A stretch of DNA of 60,866 nt from positions 1 through 60,866 of the forward strand of contig CACIIZ010000003.1 of assembly GCA_902586855.1 (NCBI GenBank), read 5' to 3'. Made by a program: the position numbers and the translations under genes. A model generated the notes under the pieces. It was not told the origin of the DNA and made no database searches. It was given only the letters and a program-made list of their open reading frames with translations. This stretch comes from an uncultured Alphaproteobacteria bacterium (GTDB taxonomy: Bacteria > Pseudomonadota > Alphaproteobacteria > Rhodobacterales > Rhodobacteraceae). Shown one piece after another: positions 9,749-18,099 of the stretch; position 1 is the stretch's first letter; each line of letters begins with the position of its first letter.

Positions 9749-9763
9749 TTTAGGGGACCTAAA
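9749..9763 (+). promoter_or_regulatory. Inverted repeat overlapping the rpsF ribosome-binding site
   Basis: TTTAGG-GGA-CCTAAA is a perfect 6-bp inverted repeat with a 3-nt centre, ending directly at the rpsF ATG and containing its AGGGG Shine-Dalgarno. In mRNA the stem would hide the ribosome-binding site. S6:S18-dependent autoregulation through an operon leader is known in many bacteria. I do not see that motif's conserved CCG element here, so a link to it is only an inference. Confidence 0.4.
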
Positions 9764-10147
9764 ATGGCTCTTTATGAGCACGTATTTATATCGAGACAGG
9801 ACTTGTCTACTACGCAGACAGAGGATTTGGTAAACCAATACTCGAAAGTTTTAACGGATAATGGTGGGAAAGTTGTTGGTACCGAGTACTGGGGCCTTAG
9901 GACATTGGCTTATAAGATAAATAAGAACCGCAAAGGCCACTATTCTCTGATTAAATCTGATAGTCCACCTGCTGCTGCACAGGAAATGGAAAGATTGATG
10001 AAGATTAATGAAGACATCATGCGAATACTAACTGTAAAGGTTGAAAAACATGAGGACGGTCCCTCTATAATGTTAAGGTCAAAAAATAAGAGTGATGACC
10101 ACTCTAGCGAATCATCAGAAAAAACAACCGAGGACCGCCTAAATTAA
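9764..10147 (+). CDS. rpsF: 30S ribosomal protein bS6
   Basis: bS6 binds bS18 and the 16S rRNA platform. The 127-residue protein begins MALYEHVFISRQDLS and has the characteristic YWGLRTLAYKINKNRKGHYS segment at about residues 43-62. The last 25 or so residues are a charged, Ser/Lys/Glu-rich tail, a common extension in alphaproteobacteria. It is the first gene of rpsF-rpsR-rplI and starts at the hairpin-covered ribosome-binding site described separately. Confidence 0.97.
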   Translation: MALYEHVFISRQDLSTTQTEDLVNQYSKVLTDNGGKVVGTEYWGLRTLAYKINKNRKGHYSLIKSDSPPAAAQEMERLMKINEDIMRILTVKVEKHEDGPSIMLRSKNKSDDHSSESSEKTTEDRLN

Positions 10148-10190
10148 CTATTCTTGTAAGCCTTTAAATCGAGTTAGGAGATAAATTAAA

Positions 10191-10421
10191 ATGATGATGA
10201 ATAAAACATTTTTTAGGCGACGAAAATCCTGCCCGTTCTCCCACCCATCTGCTCCGAAGATTGACTACAAGGACGTAAAAGTCCTTCAAAGATATATTTC
10301 CGAAAGGGGTAAAATAGTGCCTTCAAGAATCACGGCTGTATCATCTTCGAAACAGAGAGAGTTGAGCCTTGCAATTAAACGAGCCCGAGTATTAGCTCTT
10401 CTTCCCTTTGCGGTTAACTAG
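10191..10421 (+). CDS. rpsR: 30S ribosomal protein bS18
   Basis: A 76-residue basic protein that pairs with bS6 on the small-subunit platform. Diagnostic elements are [10 protein letters not shown] at the N-terminus and the [19 protein letters not shown] core, followed by [20 protein letters not shown]. The SD TTAGGAGATAA precedes a run of three near-N-terminal Met codons; the first ATG was kept. rplI starts 13 bp after its stop. Confidence 0.97.
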   Translation: MMMNKTFFRRRKSCPFSHPSAPKIDYKDVKVLQRYISERGKIVPSRITAVSSSKQRELSLAIKRARVLALLPFAVN

Positions 10422-10434
10422 TGATAATATTGAT

Positions 10435-11082
10435 ATGAAAATAGTATTATTAGAGCGAGTACCCAAACTAGGTCAAATGGGTGAAATAGTTGAGGTGAGA
10501 GCTGGATATGCGCGGAATTTCCTATTGCCTAATCGAAAGGGATTGAGGGCTACTGACGAAAATATAAAATTTTTTGAAGGTAGAAAAGCCGAACTAGAAG
10601 CTAAAAACTTAGAAACAAAAGCCGAGGCAATATCGGCAAAAGACAAATTAGAAGGCCAATATTTTGTTCTAATAAGGTCAGCATCTGATGCAGGAGCTCT
10701 GTACGGCTCAGTCTCAGCCAAAGATATATGTTTAGCCACTGCAGATAAAGGGATTAAAATCTCAAAGGTTCAAGTATCTTTAGATAAGCCTGTAAAGGAA
10801 TTAGGAGTTCACAAGATCAATATTTTGTTACACCCAGAGGTCAATACTCATGTATTTATCAATGTGGCGAGAACCACCGAAGAGGCAAAAATTCAAGAGT
10901 CTGGAAAAACCATCCAAGAGAAAACAAGTCCCCCCGAGAAAGGGGCTCCAGTAGAGATCGATAAACTATTTGACGACACAGGTATGGCTGCCAAGATTGA
11001 AGAGGACAATGATGCCAGAGAAAGTAGCCTAAAGATTGAGTCAACTCCACCCCTAGAAGATTCAACTGAAAGCAAGAATTAG
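10435..11082 (+). CDS. rplI: 50S ribosomal protein bL9 with long acidic tail
   Basis: bL9 bridges the L1 region of the large subunit and helps keep frame. The ATG at 10435 gives the canonical start MKIVLLERVPKLGQMGEIV with RAGYARNFLLP. The in-frame TTG 27 bp upstream overlaps rpsR and adds residues not found in the family, so it was rejected. The protein has 215 residues against about 150 normally: after the C-terminal domain (to about residue 150) there is a hydrophilic extension rich in Glu, Asp, Lys and Ser. It has no recognisable domain and is probably disordered. Confidence 0.94.
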   Translation: MKIVLLERVPKLGQMGEIVEVRAGYARNFLLPNRKGLRATDENIKFFEGRKAELEAKNLETKAEAISAKDKLEGQYFVLIRSASDAGALYGSVSAKDICLATADKGIKISKVQVSLDKPVKELGVHKINILLHPEVNTHVFINVARTTEEAKIQESGKTIQEKTSPPEKGAPVEIDKLFDDTGMAAKIEEDNDARESSLKIESTPPLEDSTESKN

Positions 11083-11206
11083 TAACCCCTGAGGAATGTA
11101 TCCTTTAGTCAGACTAGGTGCTTTTAAAAAAAAAGGTTATACTCAGAAATAACAGGCTGTGAATTAGAATTTCTGTAGTATAATAACTCTAGTAGGTTTA
11201 AGAAAT

Positions 11207-12685
11207 ATGTCAGATTTTTTACAAACAGCCTCTCTGATTGAGACAGAAAAAACCAATTTGTTGCAAGAATTACCCAATATGCCTCAGAATATTGAGGCAG
11301 AACAGGGATTACTTGGAGCTCTTTTAGTAAACAATGAGGTTTACGACAAGATTTCACAAATAATTCGCCCGCAGCATTTTTTTGATCCAATTCATCAAAG
11401 GATTTACGAAGTAGCAATGGAGAAAATATCCAGAAACTCTTTAGCATCGCCGGTAACTCTTAAGGGATATTTTGAGAATGATCCAGGCTTAAAAGAATTG
11501 GGAGGGGTTTCCTATTTAGCGAAACTAGCAGCATCAGCAATTTCTATATTTGTAGCTGTCGATTACGCAAAATTAATTTTTGAATTAGCATTGAGGAGAA
11601 ATTTAATTAACCTTGGGCGCGAAATATCTGATAAAGCCTTGACTGAGGATATTGACGAAAGCCCTGAAGAGCAAATTTCTGCTGCGGAAACAAAACTATA
11701 TAACATCGCAGAAAAAGGTAATGAGACAACTGGGTTTATTCCTCTACTAAGTGCCTCAAGAGAGGCAATAGTCATTGCAAATAAGGCTTATCAACAAGAC
11801 GGTGGTATTTCAGGGATATCAACCGGGTTAATCGATCTAGATAAAAAACTTGGTGGTTTGCATGCTTCAGATCTACTGATTATTGCTGGGAGACCTTCAA
11901 TGGGAAAAACTTCCCTTGCAACTAATATGGCGTTCAGTATAGCAAACACATACCAAAACAGAATTAATGAGGATGGAACCACAGACCTAATTAAAGGCGG
12001 AATTGTTGGTTTTTTTTCTTTAGAAATGTCCTCTGCACAGTTAGCCACAAGGATTCTTTCTGAAAGTTCAAAAGTACCATCAGATAAAATCCGTAAAGGT
12101 GACTTAACAGAGAAAGAATTTCGAGAGTTTATTGAATCTACCCAAAAAATTGAGCAATGTCCTCTCTACATTGATGATAGTGCCGCTCTGTCAATTTCAG
12201 CTCTCACAGGAAGAGCAAGACGTCTAAAAAGAATGTATGGCTTGGATGTTTTATTTGTTGATTACCTTCAACTAATTAGACCCTCAACTCATAGAGACAG
12301 CAGAGTGAACGAAATTTCAGAGATTACTCAAGGTCTTAAGTCAATAGCAAAAGAGTTAAACATTCCAGTGGTAGCTCTATCTCAATTGTCAAGGCAGGTG
12401 GAAGCTAGGGATGACAAAAGACCTCAACTTTCTGACCTCCGAGAGAGTGGATCTATAGAGCAAGATGCAGATGTAGTAATGTTCATTTTTAGGGAAGAAT
12501 ACTATAAAGAAAGGGAAAAGCCAGATGAACATGATGTTGAAAACTTCCTTAAATGGCAGGAAGACATGAGTAGGTTACATGGACGAGCTGAGTTAATAGT
12601 AGGGAAACAACGTCACGGGCCAATTGGAACGGTCGAATTATCTTTCCAAAGTAAACTCACTAGTTTTGGGAATCTAGCGAAATAG
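11207..12685 (+). CDS. dnaB: Replicative DNA helicase DnaB
   Basis: The hexameric helicase that unwinds DNA ahead of the replisome, 492 residues. An N-terminal DnaB_N domain lies at about residues 25-130 (MPQNIEAEQGLLGALL) and a RecA-like motor at about 200-485. The Walker A motif is GRPSMGKT (228-235), Walker B is LFVDYLQLI, and the arginine-finger and DNA-loop region includes DLRESGSIEQDADVV. No intein is present, although dnaB is a frequent intein site. The rpsF-rpsR-rplI-dnaB-alr order is typical of alphaproteobacteria. Confidence 0.97.
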   Translation: MSDFLQTASLIETEKTNLLQELPNMPQNIEAEQGLLGALLVNNEVYDKISQIIRPQHFFDPIHQRIYEVAMEKISRNSLASPVTLKGYFENDPGLKELGGVSYLAKLAASAISIFVAVDYAKLIFELALRRNLINLGREISDKALTEDIDESPEEQISAAETKLYNIAEKGNETTGFIPLLSASREAIVIANKAYQQDGGISGISTGLIDLDKKLGGLHASDLLIIAGRPSMGKTSLATNMAFSIANTYQNRINEDGTTDLIKGGIVGFFSLEMSSAQLATRILSESSKVPSDKIRKGDLTEKEFREFIESTQKIEQCPLYIDDSAALSISALTGRARRLKRMYGLDVLFVDYLQLIRPSTHRDSRVNEISEITQGLKSIAKELNIPVVALSQLSRQVEARDDKRPQLSDLRESGSIEQDADVVMFIFREEYYKEREKPDEHDVENFLKWQEDMSRLHGRAELIVGKQRHGPIGTVELSFQSKLTSFGNLAK

Positions 12686-12723
12686 GTTACCTTTTAATTT
12701 AAAGTTCCTGTACATCTAAAGTT

Positions 12724-13764
12724 ATGAAAGCAACACTAAAAATTAACTTAACCAATATAAGAAAAAATTGGGAATATTTGAATAAGTTGTCTGGAAAGGA
12801 AACTGAAACAAGTGCAGTTCTCAAAGCAAATGCTTATGGTTTAGGTATTTCGGAAATAGCACCTGTGCTTTGGGAGGCAGGGACAAGAAGCTTTTTTGTC
12901 GCCACATTTGAAGAAGCCATTGATTTGCACAAATATCTCCCCAAAAATCGAAAAATATATGTTTTGAACGGCTATCATGAAATCTATAAAAGTACCGTTG
13001 ATAGTTTTTCAATCATACCGGTTATCAATTCACCTGCACAATTAATGTCCTTTTTAAAACACCATTCTCAAGAGAAAGTATGCCTTCAACTAGACATAGG
13101 TATGAATCGACTTGGCTTCCAAAGACATGAATTAGAAAAATTTCAGAAAACTATTGACTCCTTAAACCTTGATCTAATAATGGGTCATCTTAGTTGCGCC
13201 GATGAACCGAAAAATCCGTCGAACAAGTCCTCTCTTCAATATTTCAGTTCACGAACAAACACTTGGTCAAGGATAAGAAGGTCTCTTTCCGCATCACACG
13301 GTATCTTACTTGGAAAACAATACAACTTTCAAATGACTAGACCAGGTATAGCCCTTTATGGAGGCATAAGAGACGAGAACCTACTAAATACTATAAGTGT
13401 TGAACTCCCTATTTTACAGACTCACGACTTAGATCCTGGAGATGGTGTTGGGTATGGTTTGACCTTCACTGCAAAGAGAAAAACAAAGGTGGCAACTTTG
13501 TTTGGTGGCTATGCTGACGGTATAATGAGGAGCCTATCCCAGAAAGGTAATTTATATCATGGCAACGAACCTTGTCCAATTCTTGGTAGAATATCGATGG
13601 ATTTAATAACGGTTGATATTACTCGTTTGAACATTATCCCAGAGGGATTAACATTATTAGGAAAATCACAGACGATTAATGATCTAGCAGACATGGCTGG
13701 AAGTATCGCTCATGATGTCCTAACCAATCTTGGATCAAGATTTTCTCGATCATATACAAACTAA
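12724..13764 (+). CDS. alr: Alanine racemase
   Basis: A PLP enzyme that interconverts L- and D-alanine for peptidoglycan. Lys34 in AVLKANAYG is the Schiff-base lysine; the second catalytic base is the Tyr in VGYGLTF, and the GRISMDLITVDIT segment is conserved. At 346 residues it is slightly shorter than E. coli Alr (359). The TIM-barrel and C-terminal beta-domain landmarks are complete. It lies 38 bp after dnaB and 12 bp before the Mla-type permease gene. Confidence 0.95.
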   Translation: MKATLKINLTNIRKNWEYLNKLSGKETETSAVLKANAYGLGISEIAPVLWEAGTRSFFVATFEEAIDLHKYLPKNRKIYVLNGYHEIYKSTVDSFSIIPVINSPAQLMSFLKHHSQEKVCLQLDIGMNRLGFQRHELEKFQKTIDSLNLDLIMGHLSCADEPKNPSNKSSLQYFSSRTNTWSRIRRSLSASHGILLGKQYNFQMTRPGIALYGGIRDENLLNTISVELPILQTHDLDPGDGVGYGLTFTAKRKTKVATLFGGYADGIMRSLSQKGNLYHGNEPCPILGRISMDLITVDITRLNIIPEGLTLLGKSQTINDLADMAGSIAHDVLTNLGSRFSRSYTN

Positions 13765-13776
13765 TATTTAAAGACC

Positions 13777-14580
13777 ATGAATTGGAACAAAAAAGAAAAT
13801 CTCTTCTTTACCCTGTTAAGCTCAATAGGGACTAATGTGCTTTTACTTGCAGCTCAAGCAGGTGATTTGATATTATTCATTTTAAGAGCTCTCGTGAGAT
13901 CAACTTTATCCCCATTCTTTATTAAAGAGCACCTAAGGCAAATAGTTGTTATTGGCTGGGCCTCTCTACCAGTCGTCGGCCTTACAGCCTTTTTCACGGG
14001 CGGTGCGCTGGCGTTACAAATTTATTCTGGGGGCTCCAGATTGAATGCAGAAAGTGCCGTACCCTCGATAGTTGCAATAGGTTTCTTGAGAGAATTAGGT
14101 CCCGTACTTTGTGGCTTAATGGTAGCCGGTAGAGTTTCAGCTGCTATCGCAGCAGAACTAGCCACTATGAAAGTCACAGAACAACTTGACGCGTTAATTA
14201 CCTTGGGGACAGACCCCATGAAGTATTTAGTGGCTCCAAGAATAATAATTACAACTCTTTTTCTTCCACTATTAACGGCCATTGGTAATGTAATCGGTAT
14301 TTATGGTGGGTACCTTATCAGTACGGAAAGACTCGGTTTCAATCCACATCTTTACCTGGAAAGTACTTTCAAATATATTGAGACAGGAGATATAATTTCG
14401 AGCCTAACTAAGGCAGCTGTTTTTGGTTTAATCATTTCTTCTATGGGATGTTTTTTTGGTTTCAAGGCTTCCAAGGGAGCATTGGGGGTAGGTAAAGCAA
14501 CCACTAATGCCGTTGTCTCAGCTTCAATACTAATTTTAGCATCAAATTATATGCTCACTGAGGTAATGTTTAAGCAATGA
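13777..14580 (+). CDS. mlaE: MlaE/YrbE-family lipid ABC transporter permease
   Basis: An inner-membrane permease of the MCE/Mla type, which moves phospholipids between membranes to maintain outer-membrane asymmetry. It has 267 residues with five or six hydrophobic segments and the family signature block RELGPVLCGLMVAGRVSAAI followed by AAELATMKVTEQLDAL. A substrate-binding MCE protein (MlaD) and MlaB/MlaC are not adjacent, so they must be encoded elsewhere. The stop overlaps the start of the ATPase gene (ATGA), indicating coupled translation. The symbol is by family; the exact substrate is inferred. Confidence 0.85.
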   Translation: MNWNKKENLFFTLLSSIGTNVLLLAAQAGDLILFILRALVRSTLSPFFIKEHLRQIVVIGWASLPVVGLTAFFTGGALALQIYSGGSRLNAESAVPSIVAIGFLRELGPVLCGLMVAGRVSAAIAAELATMKVTEQLDALITLGTDPMKYLVAPRIIITTLFLPLLTAIGNVIGIYGGYLISTERLGFNPHLYLESTFKYIETGDIISSLTKAAVFGLIISSMGCFFGFKASKGALGVGKATTNAVVSASILILASNYMLTEVMFKQ

Positions 14581-15329
14581 CAGATGCATTTGAAGAACGC
14601 ATAACACTGGAAACCAAGGATCTGTCAAAAAGGTTCGACCAAAAAACTATCTTCAATAAGCTAAATCTCAAAATACGCTATGGTAAATCTATTGGGATAA
14701 TGGGCCCCTCGGGCACCGGGAAATCAGTCTTACTCAAATGCATCCTTGGGTTGATGGATTATGATGGGGAAATCCTTTACAAAGGAAAGGTCTTAGTAAA
14801 AAGAAATAGAAAAAAAGTTTTTGATAGTTTTGGCATGCTATTCCAAGGTGGAGCTCTGTTTGATAGTTTGACGATCTGGCAAAACATTGCTTTTAAACTT
14901 CTCAATAATGAGAAAAAAATTTCTAAAAAAGATGCTCTAAAGACGGTGATAGGTCTATTACACTCGGTAGGACTGAATGAAAATGTTTGCAATCTCATGC
15001 CCGAGGAACTTTCTGGCGGCATGCAAAAACGAGTTGCCCTGGCCCGAGCTATAGCAGATAAACCTAGCTTACTGTTTTTTGATGAACCAACAACTGGTCT
15101 TGATCCTTCGACATCTTTTTCCATCAATCAATTGATAAGTTCTATTGTGAAAAAAGAAGGTATTACTTCTTTAGTAATTTCTCATGACCCCGAATCGATA
15201 AGAAAAATTTGTGACGAAGTAATTTTTATTGAAAATGGCTCTATAGGGTGGCAAGGAAGTGTATCCGAAATGGAAAAGTCCAACCACAAATTGCTTGAAG
15301 ATTATCTTAGCCCCAAAAAAATCACATGA
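14577..15329 (+). CDS. mlaF: MlaF-like ABC transporter ATPase
   Basis: The cytosolic ATPase partner of the preceding permease, 250 residues. Walker A is GPSGTGKS, the signature is LSGGMQKRVALARA and Walker B is LLFFDEPTTGLDP. The signature SGGM-x-KR is the form seen in MlaF/Mkl ATPases rather than the LSGGQ of most ABC proteins. The switch His is in VISHDPESI. It overlaps the permease by 4 bp and is followed 41 bp later by cvpA. Confidence 0.87.
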   Translation: MTDAFEERITLETKDLSKRFDQKTIFNKLNLKIRYGKSIGIMGPSGTGKSVLLKCILGLMDYDGEILYKGKVLVKRNRKKVFDSFGMLFQGGALFDSLTIWQNIAFKLLNNEKKISKKDALKTVIGLLHSVGLNENVCNLMPEELSGGMQKRVALARAIADKPSLLFFDEPTTGLDPSTSFSINQLISSIVKKEGITSLVISHDPESIRKICDEVIFIENGSIGWQGSVSEMEKSNHKLLEDYLSPKKIT

Positions 15330-15370
15330 ATAAGAAAACAGATTTTAAAATATGAATAGGCGAATTTAAT

Positions 15371-15958
15371 ATGGAATTGGTTAACGGAGTGGATATCTTA
15401 AGCTCTGTCATAATATTTGTATCCATATTTCTGAGTTATTTCAGAGGATTTCTCCGAGAATGCTTTACTATTGCAGCATGGATAATATCAGGAATCTTAT
15501 CCTTGAAATATGGTCCAAACTTGGTACCAATTGTAATTGATATACCATTTCTAAAAGAATTTTTCTTAGGAAATTGTCCTCTGACCATGGTAGTTTCATT
15601 TGTTGTTTCCTTTGTCCTCTTTCTAACTATTTTCTCATTAATAATATCTTTTCTCAAACTACGAAGCTCCCCCAATAGTGAAAGATCAGTTATTGGGAAT
15701 TTAGATAGCATGGGTGGCATTATATTCGGATTTGTAAGATCAATTATCATTTTAATTTTCTTACTAATTTGTGTGCAGGACATTTTCCCACAATCATATC
15801 TCCCTTCGGATATAACCCAAGAAATACAAGAATCCGTGACCAAAAAATTGCTAACGCCTTCAAAAATCTATGTCACAGATAAATTTAGTAGCGCATCAGT
15901 CTGGTTTAGTACAACCTATGATTTCATTCTCCAGAATGAGTGTAAAAGATTGGTTTAG
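15371..15958 (+). CDS. cvpA: CvpA family membrane protein
   Basis: A 195-residue protein with four predicted membrane helices at about residues 8-25, 30-48, 70-95 and 115-140, and the family's N-terminal pattern with SYFRGFLRECFTIAAW. CvpA proteins affect colicin V production, envelope stress and biofilm; no biochemical activity is settled. In many alphaproteobacteria the next gene is purF, but here the SDR gene follows after 7 bp, with no purF remnant. The call is by pattern and context. Confidence 0.8.
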   Translation: MELVNGVDILSSVIIFVSIFLSYFRGFLRECFTIAAWIISGILSLKYGPNLVPIVIDIPFLKEFFLGNCPLTMVVSFVVSFVLFLTIFSLIISFLKLRSSPNSERSVIGNLDSMGGIIFGFVRSIIILIFLLICVQDIFPQSYLPSDITQEIQESVTKKLLTPSKIYVTDKFSSASVWFSTTYDFILQNECKRLV

Positions 15959-15965
15959 CCATTAC

Positions 15966-16658
15966 ATGAACACAAGTAAGAAATTAAATAGGCTAAAAAA
16001 TAAGATAATACTGGTTACAGGTGCCTCAAGAGGTTTTGGTTATCAAGCCGCTCTACAGTTGGCGACTAAGGGAGCACACATAATCGCATGTGCTCGAACA
16101 TCAGGGGCACTGGAAGAGTTATCAGAAAAAATTTTAGCGATTAAAGGAAGGGTGACAGTAGCTCCCCTAGACCTCTGCAAAGAAAAAGATTTCCAAATAG
16201 TTGCAAGATCAATTTATGAAAAATTTGGAAAAATTGATATTCTCATCCATTCGGCTTCCTTCGCAGTTCCAATGACCCCAATACAAACAATTCAAAAATC
16301 AGAATTAACTAAGTTCTTTCAAGCCAATACATTTATTACGCAAAGTGTAATTCAAATGATTCATCCTTTACTAAAAATGAGTAAAGATAGTATTGCATTA
16401 TTCATTCAGGATACAACCAATACAAAAAATAAGAAGTATTTAGGAATTTATAATGCGACAAGAATGGCGTCACGAGAAATAATAGCGGCTTATGCAGCTG
16501 AGCGAAAACGTCTTGGTCCAATTATTCTTACTTTTGAACCAAAACCGATGCCAACCAAGACCCGCCAAGTTCTATTCCCCGGGGAAGATAAGAAAAAATT
16601 AAGTACTTGCCAAATTGAAGCAGCGAGAATGGTGAGCTTTCTCAGCACACAACTATAA
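15966..16658 (+). CDS. Short-chain dehydrogenase/reductase
   Basis: A Rossmann-fold oxidoreductase of 230 residues from the chosen ATG. The nucleotide-binding motif TGASRGFG is present. The active-site region is altered: the usual Ser is in a DTTNTKNKKYLGIYNATRMA stretch, where Tyr and an Arg/Lys-like arrangement (YNATRMA rather than Y-x3-K) are seen, so catalysis may be atypical. An SDR gene after cvpA-purF is common in alphaproteobacteria. Upstream in-frame ATGs at 15918 and 15936 overlap cvpA and were not chosen. The gene is convergent with der, with a gap of 4 bp. The substrate is unknown. Confidence 0.72.
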   Translation: MNTSKKLNRLKNKIILVTGASRGFGYQAALQLATKGAHIIACARTSGALEELSEKILAIKGRVTVAPLDLCKEKDFQIVARSIYEKFGKIDILIHSASFAVPMTPIQTIQKSELTKFFQANTFITQSVIQMIHPLLKMSKDSIALFIQDTTNTKNKKYLGIYNATRMASREIIAAYAAERKRLGPIILTFEPKPMPTKTRQVLFPGEDKKKLSTCQIEAARMVSFLSTQL

Positions 16659-16662
16659 AAAG

Positions 16663-18087
16663 TTAGTTGTTTTTTTGATGTGTAAATGGATTATCTCCAA
16701 CCCTAATAATCAATCTAATTGAAACCCTGTAGAGTTTAAAGTCCTGCCTAAGTCCATTAATCAAGTATCGTTTATAACTTTTGGGAACCTCGCACTGGAA
16801 AGAAGAAAACAATACGAAGGTTGGTGGTCTTGCTTTGACCTGCGTAATATATTTTAATTTAATTCTTCTCCCACGAATCATTGGTGGAGGGTGATCTAGA
16901 ATCTTAAACCTAAGCCACTGGTTTAGATTCGCAGTAGGTATCCTTTTGACCCAATTCTTGTAACATTCTATGATAGCTCTTTTCAATGTTGCAGTACCAG
17001 CATTTTTTAAGGCTGAAATGGTGATTATTGGTAAGTCTGAAAATTGTGGCAAAGAAGAACAAATTTTGTCACTTATTTTTCGTAATTTATCTTCTTTATT
17101 TTTCTCTCTGTCCCACTTGTTCACTGCTAGTACTAAACCCCTCCCCTCTTTTGAGACAAAATTAATTATTCGTAAATCTTGAGCATCTAGTGCTTTTTCA
17201 TTATCCAGAAGCATCAAAACAATCTCTGCATATTTAATTACCTCAAACGCTTTCTTTACAGAAAATTCTTCCAGGCCCTTATTAATTTTTCCAGCTCGCC
17301 TTATACCTGCTGTATCAACAATTTGAAACGCGTCATCAAACCAATTTGTTGTTCCAACTATAGGATCGGTAGTGGTTCCTGATACCGGACTCGTAACCAC
17401 TCTCGACTCTCCTACTATACTATTAAATAGAGTTGACTTTCCCACATTAGGTCGACCAATAATTGCTAACTTTATTTTATTATTTTTTTCCCCCAACAAA
17501 GAAGCCTGTCTACGCGTAGACCCTCTGCCTGAAAAATACTGTTGCAAATTTTGATTTACTGGTGGTTTCCCATCTACATCCGGATCGATAGAATTGATAT
17601 GAATTGCAATCTCTTGTAATAAATCTTCTATTCCAAAACCCTGAGCAGCAGAGATAGGTATTGGATTTTCTATCCCCAAGGAAAAAAAATCCCAATATCC
17701 TGCCTGAGCAACCTTCGCCTCCATTTTATTACTCAAAAGAAAAATCTTATTATTAAATCTTCTTAAATAATGCGCAAACTCGATATCGTTAGGGGTTAAA
17801 CCAACTCTAGCATCCGTCATAAAAAGTATTATGTCAGCATCCTCTAGTAATAACTTAGTTCTAGAGGCTACTTCCTTATTTAAGGAATCTGATGAAATGG
17901 AGTCAATGCCAGCTGTATCAAATAATATACAATCGAAAGCCCCAATCTTTATTTCACCCTTTTTATAATCTCTGGTTGTTCCGGGATGATTATCTACAAT
18001 AGACACTTGTCTCTGAACCAAACGGTTAAAAAGGGTCGATTTTCCAACATTTGGCCGGCCGGCAATTATGATTTTTAGTGGACTCAT
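16663..18087 (-). CDS. der: Ribosome biogenesis GTPase Der (EngA)
   Basis: An essential tandem GTPase that matures the 50S subunit. Two G domains each carry GRPNVGKSTLFN (residues about 9-20 and about 215-226), with DTAGI switch-II motifs and NKWD in the second domain. In the first domain the G4 motif reads SNKME, a less typical NKxE form. The C-terminal KH-like domain follows (LRFKILDHPPPMIRGRRIKL). At 474 residues it is of normal length. It is the third gene of the TPR-bamB-der operon, 12 bp after bamB. Confidence 0.96.
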   Translation of the reverse strand: MSPLKIIIAGRPNVGKSTLFNRLVQRQVSIVDNHPGTTRDYKKGEIKIGAFDCILFDTAGIDSISSDSLNKEVASRTKLLLEDADIILFMTDARVGLTPNDIEFAHYLRRFNNKIFLLSNKMEAKVAQAGYWDFFSLGIENPIPISAAQGFGIEDLLQEIAIHINSIDPDVDGKPPVNQNLQQYFSGRGSTRRQASLLGEKNNKIKLAIIGRPNVGKSTLFNSIVGESRVVTSPVSGTTTDPIVGTTNWFDDAFQIVDTAGIRRAGKINKGLEEFSVKKAFEVIKYAEIVLMLLDNEKALDAQDLRIINFVSKEGRGLVLAVNKWDREKNKEDKLRKISDKICSSLPQFSDLPIITISALKNAGTATLKRAIIECYKNWVKRIPTANLNQWLRFKILDHPPPMIRGRRIKLKYITQVKARPPTFVLFSSFQCEVPKSYKRYLINGLRQDFKLYRVSIRLIIRVGDNPFTHQKNN

Positions 18088-18099
18088 CTACTCAGAAAA

